Made by a program: the position numbers and the translations under genes. 64,000 nt of DNA from Caballeronia sordidicola (GTDB lineage: Bacteria > Pseudomonadota > Gammaproteobacteria > Burkholderiales > Burkholderiaceae), in assembly GCF_002220365.1 (NCBI RefSeq), contig NZ_MTHB01000110.1, forward strand, positions 62,001 to 126,000. The letters run 5' to 3'. Each line of letters opens with the position of its first letter. Position 1 is the first letter of the stretch. The notes under the pieces were generated by a model. It did no database searches. It had not been told where the DNA came from and was given only the letters and a program-made list of their open reading frames with translations. This document shows, piece by piece, positions 18,300 through 27,559 of this stretch.

Positions 18300-19428
18300 A
18301 CCCGTAGCCAATGAGTCGGACGTGCTGGTGATCGGCGGTGGGCTGCATGGATCGAGCAGCGCATTCCATATCGCACGTCGCGGGGTGAACGTGACCGTGC
18401 TGGAAGCCGACTATGTCGGTCGCCATGCATCGGGCGTCAATGCGGGCGGCGTGCGCACGCTTGGCCGGCCATTGCCCGAGATTCCGCTGGCGCTGATGTC
18501 GCGGGAGATCTGGCACAACATCGTCGATACAATTGGCGACGATGCCGGTTTCGTGGCGTCGGGCCAGTTGAAGATTGCCGAGACCGAAGCCGAACTCGAT
18601 GAATGCCGTGAACGCGTGGCGCTGCTCGAGGCGCATGGCTTCACGCATGAGAAAATCATCGACCGTGGGACCGTGCTTGAATTGGAGCCGGCGATCACGC
18701 CGCATGTGACCGGTGGCATCTGGGTCGAACGCGATGGTTACGCGTTGCCGTTCCGGACAACGACCGCGTTTCGGCTGGCGGCGGAGCGTCATGGCGCCGT
18801 GTTCCATGAAGGCACGCCGGTGACGCGGATCGAACAGAAGGGCGAGCGCTGGTTCGCGCATACGCCATCGGGTGTGTTCTCTGCCGCGAAGCTGGTGGTT
18901 ACGGCCGGGGCGTGGGCGGGCGAGCTCTCGCAGCAAGTGGGCGAGCCGGTCCCGGTTCATCCGGAAGGGTTGATGCTGATGGTCACGCACCGGGCAGCGC
19001 CGTTCTGCCGTGCGACGCTCGGTGCAACGGGACGGCCTTTGTCGTTCAAGCAATTCGATAACGGCACGGTGGTGATTGGCGGAAAGCTGATCGGGATTGC
19101 GGACCTCCCGGGACGTCACGGTGAAGTAGACTTCGCGCGGCTGGTGAAGAGCGCGAATACGGTTGTCGATCTGTTTCCGCACTTGCGCAATCTCGGTATC
19201 AATCGCGCATGGGCCGGTGTGGAAGCTTTCACCGACGACTCGCTGCCCGTGATCTCGCCTAGCCGGCGTGCGTCCAACCTGACCTATTCGTTCGGGTATT
19301 GCGGCAGCGGGTTTCAGCTTGGGCCGGGATGTGGGAAGCTGGTGTCCGAGCTGGTGCTGGACGGTGTAGCGTCGTTGCCGCTGGATGCGTTTGCCATCGA
19401 CCGGTTCAAAGGTGTCGCGGCGGCATAG
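18292..19428 (+). CDS. FAD-dependent amine/amino-acid oxidoreductase (DAO family), second copy
   Basis: Flavoprotein of 378 aa; GTG start at 18292 overlapping the previous stop, with GGAG about 10 bases upstream. The FAD site is DVLVIGGGLHGSSSAFHIAR with VTVLEADYVGRHASGVNAGG. The C-terminal text NRAWAGVEAFTDDSLPVISP followed by FGYCGSGFQLGPG fits the HcnC/opine-oxidase beta group, closer to the canonical form than the first copy. With the first DAO protein it gives two candidate catalytic subunits for one HcnA/HcnB pair; they may form alternative complexes or act in sequence. Confidence 0.87.
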   Translation: MNKPVANESDVLVIGGGLHGSSSAFHIARRGVNVTVLEADYVGRHASGVNAGGVRTLGRPLPEIPLALMSREIWHNIVDTIGDDAGFVASGQLKIAETEAELDECRERVALLEAHGFTHEKIIDRGTVLELEPAITPHVTGGIWVERDGYALPFRTTTAFRLAAERHGAVFHEGTPVTRIEQKGERWFAHTPSGVFSAAKLVVTAGAWAGELSQQVGEPVPVHPEGLMLMVTHRAAPFCRATLGATGRPLSFKQFDNGTVVIGGKLIGIADLPGRHGEVDFARLVKSANTVVDLFPHLRNLGINRAWAGVEAFTDDSLPVISPSRRASNLTYSFGYCGSGFQLGPGCGKLVSELVLDGVASLPLDAFAIDRFKGVAAA

Positions 19429-19488
19429 AGATGACACATGATTGCGTCATGCTGATTGATGGTTACTTTGAATAAACAAGGAATACTT

Positions 19489-19842
19489 ATGAACGATATC
19501 GTCAGGATCGAAACCAATCAACGGATGAGCCGTGTTGTGAAGGCTGCAGGGCTGGTGTTCGTCGGTGGACAAACGTCGAATGACCGCACGCTCGATGTGA
19601 AAGGTCAGACGCAACAGGTTCTTGCGAAGATCGACGGCTATCTCGCACAGGCGGGTATCGATAAAACGCGGCTGGTGTCGGCGCAGGTCTGGCTGGCGGA
19701 TATCGGCCGCGACTTCGCGGGCATGAACGAAGTGTGGGATGCATGGGTCGCGCCGGGTTGTGCGCCGACACGCGCGACGGTGGAGTCCAAGCTGGCCGCG
19801 CCGGATCTGCTGGTCGAGATTACGGTGACTGCGCTGGCGTGA
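19489..19842 (+). CDS. RidA-family enamine/imine deaminase
   Basis: RidA (YjgF/YER057c/UK114) protein of 117 aa, start MNDIVRIETNQRMSRVVKAA at 19489 after an AAGGA site. The family core GLVFVGGQTSNDRTLDVKGQ, the segment QVWLADIGRDFAGMNEVWDA and the catalytic Arg context GCAPTRATVES are present. Such proteins hydrolyse reactive enamines and imines made by amino acid oxidases. Its place 60 bases after two DAO-type oxidases fits removal of their imine products, and points to an amine or amino-acid-like substrate. Confidence 0.92.
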   Translation: MNDIVRIETNQRMSRVVKAAGLVFVGGQTSNDRTLDVKGQTQQVLAKIDGYLAQAGIDKTRLVSAQVWLADIGRDFAGMNEVWDAWVAPGCAPTRATVESKLAAPDLLVEITVTALA

Positions 19843-19866
19843 TTTCGCGGGGGAAAATATAAGAGC

Positions 19867-19892
19867 GATAGCCGCTGAACTCAGTGGCTATC
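19867..19892 (+). terminator. Hairpin after the oxidase/RidA operon
   Basis: GATAGCCGCTG and CAGTGGCTATC pair with one G-T wobble around a 4-base loop, 24 bases after the RidA stop. No T-run follows, so it may mark the 3' end by Rho-assisted termination or protect the message. Confidence 0.45.
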
Positions 19893-19922
19893 CTGCCGTC
19901 CGTTCAGAACCTCCCGCATGTC

Positions 19923-19967
19923 ATTCACTGCCGCTTCACTGCCCGCTTCACTGCCCGCTTCACTCCC
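19923..19967. repeat. 12-bp tandem repeat, about 3.7 copies
   Basis: The unit CTTCACTGCCCG is repeated head to tail in the intergenic region before the DoxX gene, with degenerate first and last copies. No coding function is apparent. It could be a slippage product or a variable promoter-proximal element. Confidence 0.7.
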
Positions 19968-20084
19968 TTATAGAAACAATCCTGCTGTTTGCCTGCTGCA
20001 ACATAGCGATGCTACTGTTCGACTGGCGCTCGTTGAGCGCCGCCTCCCCGTGTACGGTCGTGCTCTTTCCAAAGGAAAGCCATC

Positions 20085-20498
20085 ATGCGATACACCTTGT
20101 TCGAGCAACGTAAAGACGAATTGATTCTGATCGCGCGCGTACTGCTCATGATCCTCTTCGTGATCTTCGGCTGGAGCAAGTTGACCGGGTTCTCAGGCAC
20201 GGTCGGTTACATGGCCACGGAAGGCGCACCGTTCCCCACGCTCTCGGCCATCATCGCGGTCGTCATGGAGTTTTTTGTCGGCATGGCAATTGTGGCCGGC
20301 TTCTACACCCGGCCGCTCGCGCTTCTCTTTGCGTTGTACACGCTGGGCACGGCGCTCATCGGACACCACTTCTGGACCATGACGGGTGCCGAGCAGATGG
20401 CCAACATGATCAACTTCTACAAGAACATCAGCATCATGGGCGGCCTGCTGCTCTTGTGCGTGACGGGCGCGGGGAAGTATTCCGTCGATCGAAAGTAG
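20085..20498 (+). CDS. DoxX-family membrane protein
   Basis: Four-helix integral membrane protein of 137 aa (helices near 15-33, 48-75, 78-97 and 108-128). It begins RKDELILIARVLLMILFVIF with GWSKLTGFSGTVGYMATEGA, the DoxX pattern of helix 1 followed by a GFxGTxxYM loop. A strong AAAGGAAAG site precedes the ATG. Family members are linked to thiosulfate/quinone oxidation or to redox stress responses. It stands alone between two unrelated units, so its role here cannot be narrowed down. Confidence 0.88.
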   Translation: MRYTLFEQRKDELILIARVLLMILFVIFGWSKLTGFSGTVGYMATEGAPFPTLSAIIAVVMEFFVGMAIVAGFYTRPLALLFALYTLGTALIGHHFWTMTGAEQMANMINFYKNISIMGGLLLLCVTGAGKYSVDRK

Positions 20499-20602
20499 GC
20501 GCGTCCTGAGCTCGTCAATCAACGACGTATTCTCGGGACTGGGCAGGGCGGATATCATAGGGCTCTTCACCGGGCTGGTTAAGCGCCTATAGACATCCTC
20601 CG

Positions 20603-20619
20603 CCGGGCGTAACGCCCGG
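20603..20619 (+). promoter_or_regulatory. Perfect 7-bp hairpin upstream of the YceH gene
   Basis: CCGGGCG-TAA-CGCCCGG lies 37 bases before the YceH start. The tiny loop and GC-only stem would form in the leader RNA. It may separate the gene from DoxX transcription or shape its 5' leader; there is no T-run. Confidence 0.35.
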
Positions 20620-20655
20620 TCCGAATACCCGTATCTGCACCCAGCGACGTCAAGC

Positions 20656-21366
20656 ATGAATTCCACTCCCGATGCTCCCTCACGCCCCGCCATGCGCACC
20701 TTGACGCCGCTCGAGGCGCGCGTGTTGGCCGTCCTCGTCGAAAAACAGCATACGGTTCCTGATGCTTACCCGCTGTCGGTCAATGCGCTGACATCCGGTT
20801 GCAACCAGAAGACCGCGCGCTCCCCGGTGATGAACGTCACCGACGCCGATGTCCTCACGACCGTCGACGACCTGAAACGCCTCAGCCTGGTGTTCGAAGG
20901 CAGCAGCAGCCGCGTACCGCGCTTCGAGCACAACATGAACCGCGTGCTGGGCATTCCCAGCCAGGCCGCTGCGTTGCTCACCACGCTCATGCTGCGCGGG
21001 CCCCAGACAGCGGCCGAACTACGCCTGAACGCCGCGCGCCTGCATGGTTTCGCCGATATCTCGTCGGTCGAGGCGTTCCTCGATGAACTCGCCGCCAACG
21101 AGCCGCCGCGTGTCGTGAAGTTGCCGCGCACGCCGGGCGAGCGCGAAAGCCGCTGGGCGCATTTGTTATGCGGCGAAGTGAGTGTAAGTGCGAGTGAAGC
21201 GTCGGCCGCTGGTGCTGTCGACGACTCCGTTTCTTACACCGAGTTCGAGATTCTCAAAGCCGACCACAAGCGGCTCGGCGAGGAGTTGGTCCGCCTGCGG
21301 ACGATGGTTGAACATATGGCGGCCGAACTGGGGATCACCCTCGATAAAACGGACGGCCAGTCTTAA
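20656..21366 (+). CDS. YceH family protein (DUF480)
   Basis: Protein of 236 aa with two tandem winged-helix-like domains. The DUF480 signature is clear: LTPLEARVLAVLVEKQHTVP, then YPLSVNALTSGCNQKTARSP. The second half reads LMLRGPQTAAELRLNAARLH and ends with a coiled-coil tail near 205-230 (LKADHKRLGEELVRLRTMVE). Cytoplasmic, probably nucleic-acid binding, but no function is established. Length agrees with the family. It converges on the RND operon with a clear terminator between. Confidence 0.93.
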   Translation: MNSTPDAPSRPAMRTLTPLEARVLAVLVEKQHTVPDAYPLSVNALTSGCNQKTARSPVMNVTDADVLTTVDDLKRLSLVFEGSSSRVPRFEHNMNRVLGIPSQAAALLTTLMLRGPQTAAELRLNAARLHGFADISSVEAFLDELAANEPPRVVKLPRTPGERESRWAHLLCGEVSVSASEASAAGAVDDSVSYTEFEILKADHKRLGEELVRLRTMVEHMAAELGITLDKTDGQS

Positions 21367-21370
21367 GTAT

Positions 21371-21402
21371 TACGCGATGCGCGTGCACAACGGCATCGCG
21401 TA
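21371..21402. terminator. Bidirectional hairpin between convergent YceH and RND operon
   Basis: TACGCGATGC and GCATCGCGTA form a perfect 10-bp inverted repeat around a 12-base loop, 4 bases after the YceH stop and 11 bases before the end of the outer-membrane efflux gene. Its central position between two convergent genes fits a shared terminator, although T-runs are weak. Confidence 0.65.
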
Positions 21403-21413
21403 CCTACCCGTTG

Positions 21414-22847
21414 TCACTGCACGCCGCCGCCCAGTACCTTGTACAAGGTCACGAGATTGGACTGCTGCGACAGCGTGTCGGACGCCAACTGCTGCTGCGC
21501 GGTATAGAGCGTGCGCTGTGCATCGAGGAACGTCAGGAAGCTGTCCGTGCCTGCCTTGTACCGCGCCTGTGCAATCGTGTAATAGCTCTGCGCAGAGCTC
21601 ACATAATCGTGATCCGCGTTCACTTGATCGATATACGTTGCTCGCGCCGTCAGCGCATTCGATACCTCCTTGAACGCTGTCTGGATCGCGCTTTCATAGT
21701 CGGCAATCTCGATGTTCTTTTCGATCTTTGCAACGTCCAGCGACGCCTTGTTGCTGCCATAGTCGAAGATCGGCAGGGACACGGTCGGTGCGAACGCCCA
21801 GGCGCCCGTTCCAGCCTTGAACAAACCAGATAGCGTCGAACTCGACGATCCCGCGCTCGCCGTCAGTTCTATCTTTGGGAAGAACGCCGCCCGTGCCGCA
21901 CCCACGTTCGCGTTCGCCGCTTTCAACGCATGTTCCGCCTCTTCAATATCCGGCCGGCGCGTGAGCAGGGTCGAAGGCAAACCTGCATCGATCTCGGCGA
22001 ACATCGACGTGCCGGTGGCCTGGTCGAAGGCGGGCGCGGGCGGCAAGTCGTCCGGGATCGGCGCACCAAGCACCGCGACCAGATTGTTGCGGTCCTGAGC
22101 CACGGCCCGCCTGTATGACGCCAGACTTGCCTGTGCGCTGGCCAGCGTGTTCTGCGCTTGCCGCACATCGAGCAGCGAGGAGTTGCCCAGCTCCTGTATG
22201 CGCTTCGTGACGTCGTAGGTGGCCTGGTCGGCTGCCACCGTGTCTTGCGTGATCTTCAGCAACCGCTCGTCTGAGAGCCAAGTCAGGTAGTCGGTCGCCA
22301 CCGTTGCGATCAGGCTGATGCGGGTACTTTGACGTGATGCCTCAGTCGAGAGATAGTTCTCCAGCGCTTGCCGCTTGAGACTGCGCAGACGCCCGAAGAA
22401 GTCGATTTCCCACGAAGTAGTGCCAATGTTGAGATCGTTCGATACGCTGGTTGCACCTAAGGTGCGTTCGCGCGTCACGCCGCCGCTCGCGGAAATTGAT
22501 GGTGCAAGCGCCGCACGCGTGATGCGATATTGGGCCTCGTATTCCGCCACGTTCAGCGCAGCGACGCGCAGATCACGGTTATTGTCGAGAGCGATCTGGA
22601 TCAGCGTTTGCAGACGCGGATCGCGAAAGAACGCGCGCCATTGGGTATCGACGGCTAGCGTTTTTGACGCATCCACGGCGGTCTTCTGCGCGGCTGTCGT
22701 GCTTTCGTAACCGTCACCTTGCGGATAGACCGCGGCCACCGGTGCGGCGGGCCGCTCGTAATGCGGGTCGAGCGTGCAGCCGGTGATCGTCACCATTGTC
22801 GCGATCGCGAGCGACAGCAGGCGAACACCCAGTTTGAGCCTCATCAT
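21414..22847 (-). CDS. RND efflux outer-membrane lipoprotein (OprM/NodT family)
   Basis: Outer-membrane channel subunit of 477 aa. The signal peptide ends in a lipobox (ATMVTITGC), followed by the family start [18 protein letters not shown]. Two OEP repeats follow (about 75-265 and 285-470), with text [40 protein letters not shown] and [20 protein letters not shown]. The start codon overlaps the pump gene stop in an ATGA arrangement. It completes the tripartite pump with the pump and adaptor genes. Confidence 0.95.
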   Translation of the reverse strand: MMRLKLGVRLLSLAIATMVTITGCTLDPHYERPAAPVAAVYPQGDGYESTTAAQKTAVDASKTLAVDTQWRAFFRDPRLQTLIQIALDNNRDLRVAALNVAEYEAQYRITRAALAPSISASGGVTRERTLGATSVSNDLNIGTTSWEIDFFGRLRSLKRQALENYLSTEASRQSTRISLIATVATDYLTWLSDERLLKITQDTVAADQATYDVTKRIQELGNSSLLDVRQAQNTLASAQASLASYRRAVAQDRNNLVAVLGAPIPDDLPPAPAFDQATGTSMFAEIDAGLPSTLLTRRPDIEEAEHALKAANANVGAARAAFFPKIELTASAGSSSSTLSGLFKAGTGAWAFAPTVSLPIFDYGSNKASLDVAKIEKNIEIADYESAIQTAFKEVSNALTARATYIDQVNADHDYVSSAQSYYTIAQARYKAGTDSFLTFLDAQRTLYTAQQQLASDTLSQQSNLVTLYKVLGGGVQ

Positions 22848-25800
22848 TGTTCACCTTCGTTATGCGTGGTGTGGCCGTGCTCGCCGAACAAACGTCGCAC
22901 GACGACGAAGAACACCGGTACGAAAAAGATCGCCAGGACGGTGGCGGCAATCATGCCGCCCATCACGCCTGTGCCAATCGCGTGACGGCTCGCCGACCCG
23001 GCGCCCGTGCTGATCACAAGCGGCAGCACGCCGAATATGAATGCGAGCGAGGTCATCAGGATCGGCCGCAAGCGCAGGCGCGCCGCTTCAAGCGTAGCGT
23101 CGATCAGGCTGCGTCCCTGCGCTTGCAAATCCTTCGCGAATTCGACAATCAAAATCGCGTTCTTTGTCGACAGACCGATGGTCGCGAGCAGACCGACCTT
23201 GAAGTAGATATCGTCTGGAAGGCCACGAAGATGTGCGCCGAGCACGGCTCCCAGCACGCCGAGCGGCACCACCAGAATCACTGCGATCGGAATGGACCAG
23301 CTCTCGTAGAGACCCGCGAGACACAGGAACACCACGATCAGCGATATTGCATACAGGTAGATCGCTTGCGAACCGGCCAGGCGTTCCTGATAGGACTGCC
23401 CGGTCCAGTCGATGCCAAAACCGGCAGGCAGTTTCTTGACGAGTGCTTCGACTGCATCCATCGCCTGGCCGGTGCTTGCGTTAGCGCCCGTCTGTGCCGT
23501 GATTTCCATCGCAAGCGTGCGGTTGAAACGCTCGATCTGCGGCGGCCCGAAGGTCCACTTGCCGGTGGCGAATGCCGAGAAGGGCACCATTTGACCGTCG
23601 TAATTCGTGGCGCTTGTTGTCGTGCTGCTGCTGGTGCTACTGGTCGTGCTCGACGTACTTGATGTGCTCGCCTTCACGTACCAGCGTCCGATGTCCGAAG
23701 GCATCATCCGGTACGGCGCATCGGCTTGCACATACACCTTCTGAATGCGGCCTGTATCGACGTAATTGTTCACGTAGGTCGAGCCGAACGCCGTCCCCAG
23801 CGTGTCGTTCACATCGGCAACGGAAAGTCCGAGCGCGCTGGCCTTCTCGCGATCAATATCGACGTGGAACTGCGGGGTATCGTCGAGACCGCCGGGACGC
23901 ATGCCAGAGAGCAGGCTGTTGTTCGCGGCCAGCGCCATCAGCTCGCGGCGTGCGGCCATCAGCTTGTCGTGGCCTTGACCCGCGCGATCTTCGAGTTCGA
24001 AGTCGAGCCCGCTCTGCGTGCCGAGTTCCTGGATCGCAGGCGGGTTGAGCGCGAAGATCTGCGCGTCGCGTGCGGCCGTTGCGAAATGCATGTTCGCGTG
24101 CAGGATGATCGACGACGCCTGTCCGTCCTTGCCACGGCGCGTGCTCCAGTCCTTGAGCTTGACGAATGCGAGCGCGTTGTTCTGGCCCGAGCCGTTGAAG
24201 CTGAACCCCGTGAGCGCGATGATCTTGTCCACCTGCGGTAAGCCGAGATAGTAGGCCTCAACCTGCTTGACGGTCTCGAGTGTTTTCGCGGAAGGTGTGC
24301 CGACCGGCGTCGAGATGGACGTAATGATGATGCCCTGGTCTTCTTCGGGTAGATAGGACGATGGCAGCTTCGTGAAGAGCAGCACAACCACGCCTGCGAT
24401 CAGCGCATAGATCACAAGATAACGCATGGGCTTGCCGACCACGCGCGATACACCCGTCGAGTAGCGGTCGGTGCCGCGCGCAAGCACGCGGTTGAACCAG
24501 CCGAGCACGCCGCGTTTCTCGTGATGCTCCACGTCTGAGCGCCTGAGCAGCGTCGCGCATAGCGCGGGAGTGAGCGTGAGCGCGAGGAATACGGAAAGCA
24601 GCATGGCTGCCACGATCGTGATCGAGAACTGCCGGTAGATCGCGCCCGTGGAACCGGGGAAGAAGGCCATCGGAATGAACACGGCGATCAGCACGGTCGT
24701 GATACCGACAAGCGCGCCGGTGATCTGTTTCATCGCTTTACGTGTCGCCGCGAGCGGCGAGAGCTGTTCCTCCGCGATCAATCGTTCGACGTTTTCGACC
24801 ACCACGATTGCGTCGTCCACCAGCAAGCCGATGGCAAGCACGAGCCCGAACATCGAGAGCACGTTGATGGAGAAGCCCACCGCCGACATCACCGCGAACG
24901 TACCGAGCAGCGCCACCGGCACCACGATGGTCGGGATCAGCGTTGCGCGCAGGTTCTGCAGGAACACATACATCACGACGAACACCAGCATCACCGCTTC
25001 GATCAGCGTCTTCACCACCTCTTCAATCGAGATACGCACGAACGGCGTGGTGTCGTACGGATAGTCGACTACCACACTACGCGGCAACTGCGGGGTCAAC
25101 TGTTCGAGCTTTGCACGCACTGCCTTCGCGACGCTCATTGCGTTCGCGCCACTTGCGAGCTTGACTGCGAGCGAGGCGGCAGGCTTGCCGTTGAGCCGCG
25201 AGTCAGTGCTGTAATCGTCGCCGCCTACTTCCACGCGCGCCACGTCGCTTAGCAGCACCTTCGAGCCGTCCGTGTTCACCCGGAGCAGGATCGAGCCGAA
25301 CTCGGCGGGCGTGGTGAGCAAGCTCGACGCGGAGATAGTGGCGTTGATGGCTTGCGTCTTCGTCGAAGGTGAACCGCCGATCTGGCCGACCGATAGCTGC
25401 ACGTTCTGGTTGGTGATGGCGGTGGTGACGTCGCTTGCGCTCAGACCCACCGCCTGCAGCTTGACCGGGTCGAGCCATACGCGCATGGCGTGCTGCGCTC
25501 CGAACAGCGTCACGTCGCCCACGCCGTCGATCTGCGTCAGCGGGTCTTCGATTTGCGTGGCGATCACGTTGCCGAGATCGATGGAATTCATGCTGCCGTC
25601 GGAGGACGAGAGCGAGACGATCATCAGGAACGAGCTGGCCGCCTTGGCGACCTGCACGCCCTGGTTCTGCACGGTCTGCGGCAATGACGAGCTTGCCTGC
25701 TCCACCTTGTTCTGCACCTGCACCTGTGCGATGTCCGCGTTCGTGCCCTGCTGGAAGGTGAGCGTGATGGTCGCCGTCCCAGCGGAGCTGCTGGTGGAAG

Positions 25801-26035
25801 ACATGTACAGCAGGTTGTCGATACCGCTCAGCTTCTGTTCGATCACCTGCGTGACCGTGGTCGCCACGGTTTCGGCGGAAGCGCCGGGATAGGACGCCGT
25901 GATCTGCACGGACACCGGCGCGACGCTCGGATATTGCTCGACGGGTAGCGTGCGGATGGACGCCGCGCCCACCATCATGATGACGATGGCGATGACCCAC
26001 GCGAGAATCGGTCGGTTGATGAAAAAGCCTGCCAT
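22844..26035 (-). CDS. RND multidrug efflux pump, HAE1 (AcrB/MexB) family
   Basis: Inner-membrane proton/drug antiporter of 1063 aa. It begins [20 protein letters not shown], ends after the twelfth helix, and has proton-relay residues visible in [20 protein letters not shown] (paired Asp) and [15 protein letters not shown] (Lys). Motifs [19 protein letters not shown] and PVPFSAF-like text ([13 protein letters not shown]) match AcrB. Odd feature: a run of about 20 Ser/Thr residues (23611-23675) sits in the second periplasmic domain just before DGQMVPF, where relatives have a short loop. Translationally coupled to the outer-membrane gene; adaptor gene 12 bases upstream. Confidence 0.97.
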   Translation of the reverse strand: MAGFFINRPILAWVIAIVIMMVGAASIRTLPVEQYPSVAPVSVQITASYPGASAETVATTVTQVIEQKLSGIDNLLYMSSTSSSAGTATITLTFQQGTNADIAQVQVQNKVEQASSSLPQTVQNQGVQVAKAASSFLMIVSLSSSDGSMNSIDLGNVIATQIEDPLTQIDGVGDVTLFGAQHAMRVWLDPVKLQAVGLSASDVTTAITNQNVQLSVGQIGGSPSTKTQAINATISASSLLTTPAEFGSILLRVNTDGSKVLLSDVARVEVGGDDYSTDSRLNGKPAASLAVKLASGANAMSVAKAVRAKLEQLTPQLPRSVVVDYPYDTTPFVRISIEEVVKTLIEAVMLVFVVMYVFLQNLRATLIPTIVVPVALLGTFAVMSAVGFSINVLSMFGLVLAIGLLVDDAIVVVENVERLIAEEQLSPLAATRKAMKQITGALVGITTVLIAVFIPMAFFPGSTGAIYRQFSITIVAAMLLSVFLALTLTPALCATLLRRSDVEHHEKRGVLGWFNRVLARGTDRYSTGVSRVVGKPMRYLVIYALIAGVVVLLFTKLPSSYLPEEDQGIIITSISTPVGTPSAKTLETVKQVEAYYLGLPQVDKIIALTGFSFNGSGQNNALAFVKLKDWSTRRGKDGQASSIILHANMHFATAARDAQIFALNPPAIQELGTQSGLDFELEDRAGQGHDKLMAARRELMALAANNSLLSGMRPGGLDDTPQFHVDIDREKASALGLSVADVNDTLGTAFGSTYVNNYVDTGRIQKVYVQADAPYRMMPSDIGRWYVKASTSSTSSTTSSTSSSTTTSATNYDGQMVPFSAFATGKWTFGPPQIERFNRTLAMEITAQTGANASTGQAMDAVEALVKKLPAGFGIDWTGQSYQERLAGSQAIYLYAISLIVVFLCLAGLYESWSIPIAVILVVPLGVLGAVLGAHLRGLPDDIYFKVGLLATIGLSTKNAILIVEFAKDLQAQGRSLIDATLEAARLRLRPILMTSLAFIFGVLPLVISTGAGSASRHAIGTGVMGGMIAATVLAIFFVPVFFVVVRRLFGEHGHTTHNEGEQ
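23611..23675 (-). repeat. Low-complexity Ser/Thr-coding insertion in the RND pump
   Basis: About 21 codons coding almost only for Ser and Thr, in a loop of the second large periplasmic domain just before DGQMVPF. Relatives of the HAE1 family have a short ordered loop here. Codons are mixed (AGC, TCG, ACG, AGT, ACC), so this is not a simple single-codon expansion. Confidence 0.75.
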
Positions 26036-26047
26036 GAGGTTCTCGCT

Positions 26048-27289
26048 TTAACTGCGGGTTGCCGACGCGGCCGTAGCAGGGGCATCGGAATTTGAATCGG
26101 AAGGGGAGGCGCTTTCGACCGCATTGACGAGCGCGCCGGTGTGCGCTTTCTGCGACCCCGACACGATCACCCGGTCGCCGGCCTTCAGGCCGCTCGTGAT
26201 GACCCAGTCCGCGCCGTTGGCGTTGTTGGCGGTGACCGCGGTCTGCGCGACCTTGCCGTCCGTGCCGACGGTGAGCACGCTAGCCGAGCCATCCGATGCA
26301 CGCGACACCGCCAGTTGCGGCACCGTGATCGCCTGCTGGTTCACGCCTTCTTCGAGCCGGGCCCGCACAAACATCCCCGGCAACAGCGCACCTTCCGGAT
26401 TGGGGAACACGCTGCGCAACGTGACCGAACCGGTGGTGGCGTCGACGGTGATATCCGAGAACAGCAGCTTGCCGGCATGCGCATAGTCACTGCCGTCTTC
26501 CATCACGAGATGCACGACCGCGCCGTCGCTGCCCGCCTGCTGCAACTGGCCGCTCGCGAATTCCTTTTGCAGCCGCAGCCAGTCGACCGATGAACGGGTG
26601 ACATCGAGGTACATCTCGCCGGTCGCTTGAACGGTGGCGAGCGCCGTAGTCTGCTCGGCCGTGACAAGCGCGCCCTCAGTCACGCTCGACTTGCCGATAC
26701 GCCCGGCGATGGGCGCCACGATCTTCGTGTATCCCAGATTGATGGCGGCGGTTTTCAATGACGCGCGATCGGCGATCACGTCGGCCTTTGCTTCCTGCAG
26801 CGACGAAATGGCGTCGTCGTAGTCCTGCTTGCTGACGCCGTCTATCTTCGATAAATCCGCGTAACGCGTCGCCTTGGTTTGCGCGGCGTCGGCCGTGGCT
26901 TGTGCCTTCACGAGCGTTCCGACGGCCTGGTCGTAACTCGCCTGGTAGGTGGCCGGATCGATCTGGTAGAGCACGGCGCCCGCTGCGACCATCGAGCCTT
27001 CGGTGAAGAGCCGCTTGATGACGATGCCCTGTACTTGTGGCCTGACATCGGCCACGCGTACGGCGGACAGGCGGCCGGACAGTTCAGTGCTGGCGACAAT
27101 TGGATGCGGGGTGATGGTTTGAACGCCGACTTGAGGTACGCCCTGTGGCGGACGCTGTGAACCGCTGTCGCCGCAAGCGGCGAGCGAAAACGTGGCCACC
27201 GCAGCGGCGGCGGCTACGAGTGCCCGTGTGCGTAGCGATCGCGTGGCCCCGCCAGGAATTAAGGATATCTGATGGATTATTCTGGTCAT
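26048..27289 (-). CDS. RND efflux periplasmic adaptor (AcrA/MexA, HlyD family)
   Basis: Membrane-fusion protein of 413 aa. The signal region ends in a lipobox (ATFSLAACG), so it is probably lipid-anchored in the inner membrane. The barrel-sandwich text TELSGRLSAVRVADVRPQVQ and GIVIKRLFTEGSMVAAGAVL followed by YQIDPATYQASYDQAV is the AcrA/MexA signature. An alpha-hairpin follows, then a beta-barrel with LGYTKIVAPIAGRIGKSSVT. The C-terminal tail is Ser/Ala rich (ESASPSDSNSDAPATAASAT). It heads the pump operon; the 270-base region upstream should hold the promoter. Confidence 0.96.
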   Translation of the reverse strand: MTRIIHQISLIPGGATRSLRTRALVAAAAAVATFSLAACGDSGSQRPPQGVPQVGVQTITPHPIVASTELSGRLSAVRVADVRPQVQGIVIKRLFTEGSMVAAGAVLYQIDPATYQASYDQAVGTLVKAQATADAAQTKATRYADLSKIDGVSKQDYDDAISSLQEAKADVIADRASLKTAAINLGYTKIVAPIAGRIGKSSVTEGALVTAEQTTALATVQATGEMYLDVTRSSVDWLRLQKEFASGQLQQAGSDGAVVHLVMEDGSDYAHAGKLLFSDITVDATTGSVTLRSVFPNPEGALLPGMFVRARLEEGVNQQAITVPQLAVSRASDGSASVLTVGTDGKVAQTAVTANNANGADWVITSGLKAGDRVIVSGSQKAHTGALVNAVESASPSDSNSDAPATAASATRS

Positions 27290-27559
27290 GCGCTGAGCAT
27301 CCTTCGATCAAGGTTCGACAAAGGGCCGCCGGGCAGACATCGATGCGCAGGTCTTTCGAAAAACGCGAGGGAAAGCGAAGGAGGGTTGCCTCGAGAGGCG
27401 TTCGACCGTGCCACCGGGGCTCGGAGAAAACCGCGCAACGCCATGCCAGCGGCAAGGGATGAGAGGAGCTTAACGAGCAGCGTCTTACGATGGCTTAGGG
27501 ACTGATTACACGATGTAACATAGCCGCGAGCGGGCGCGCACGAGTACGCGGCAACAGTG

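Noticed and set aside
18271..19437. Minus-strand frame of about 388 codons opposite the second DAO gene
   Set aside because: Arg/Gln/His-rich antisense translation; the plus-strand gene has a clear FAD site.
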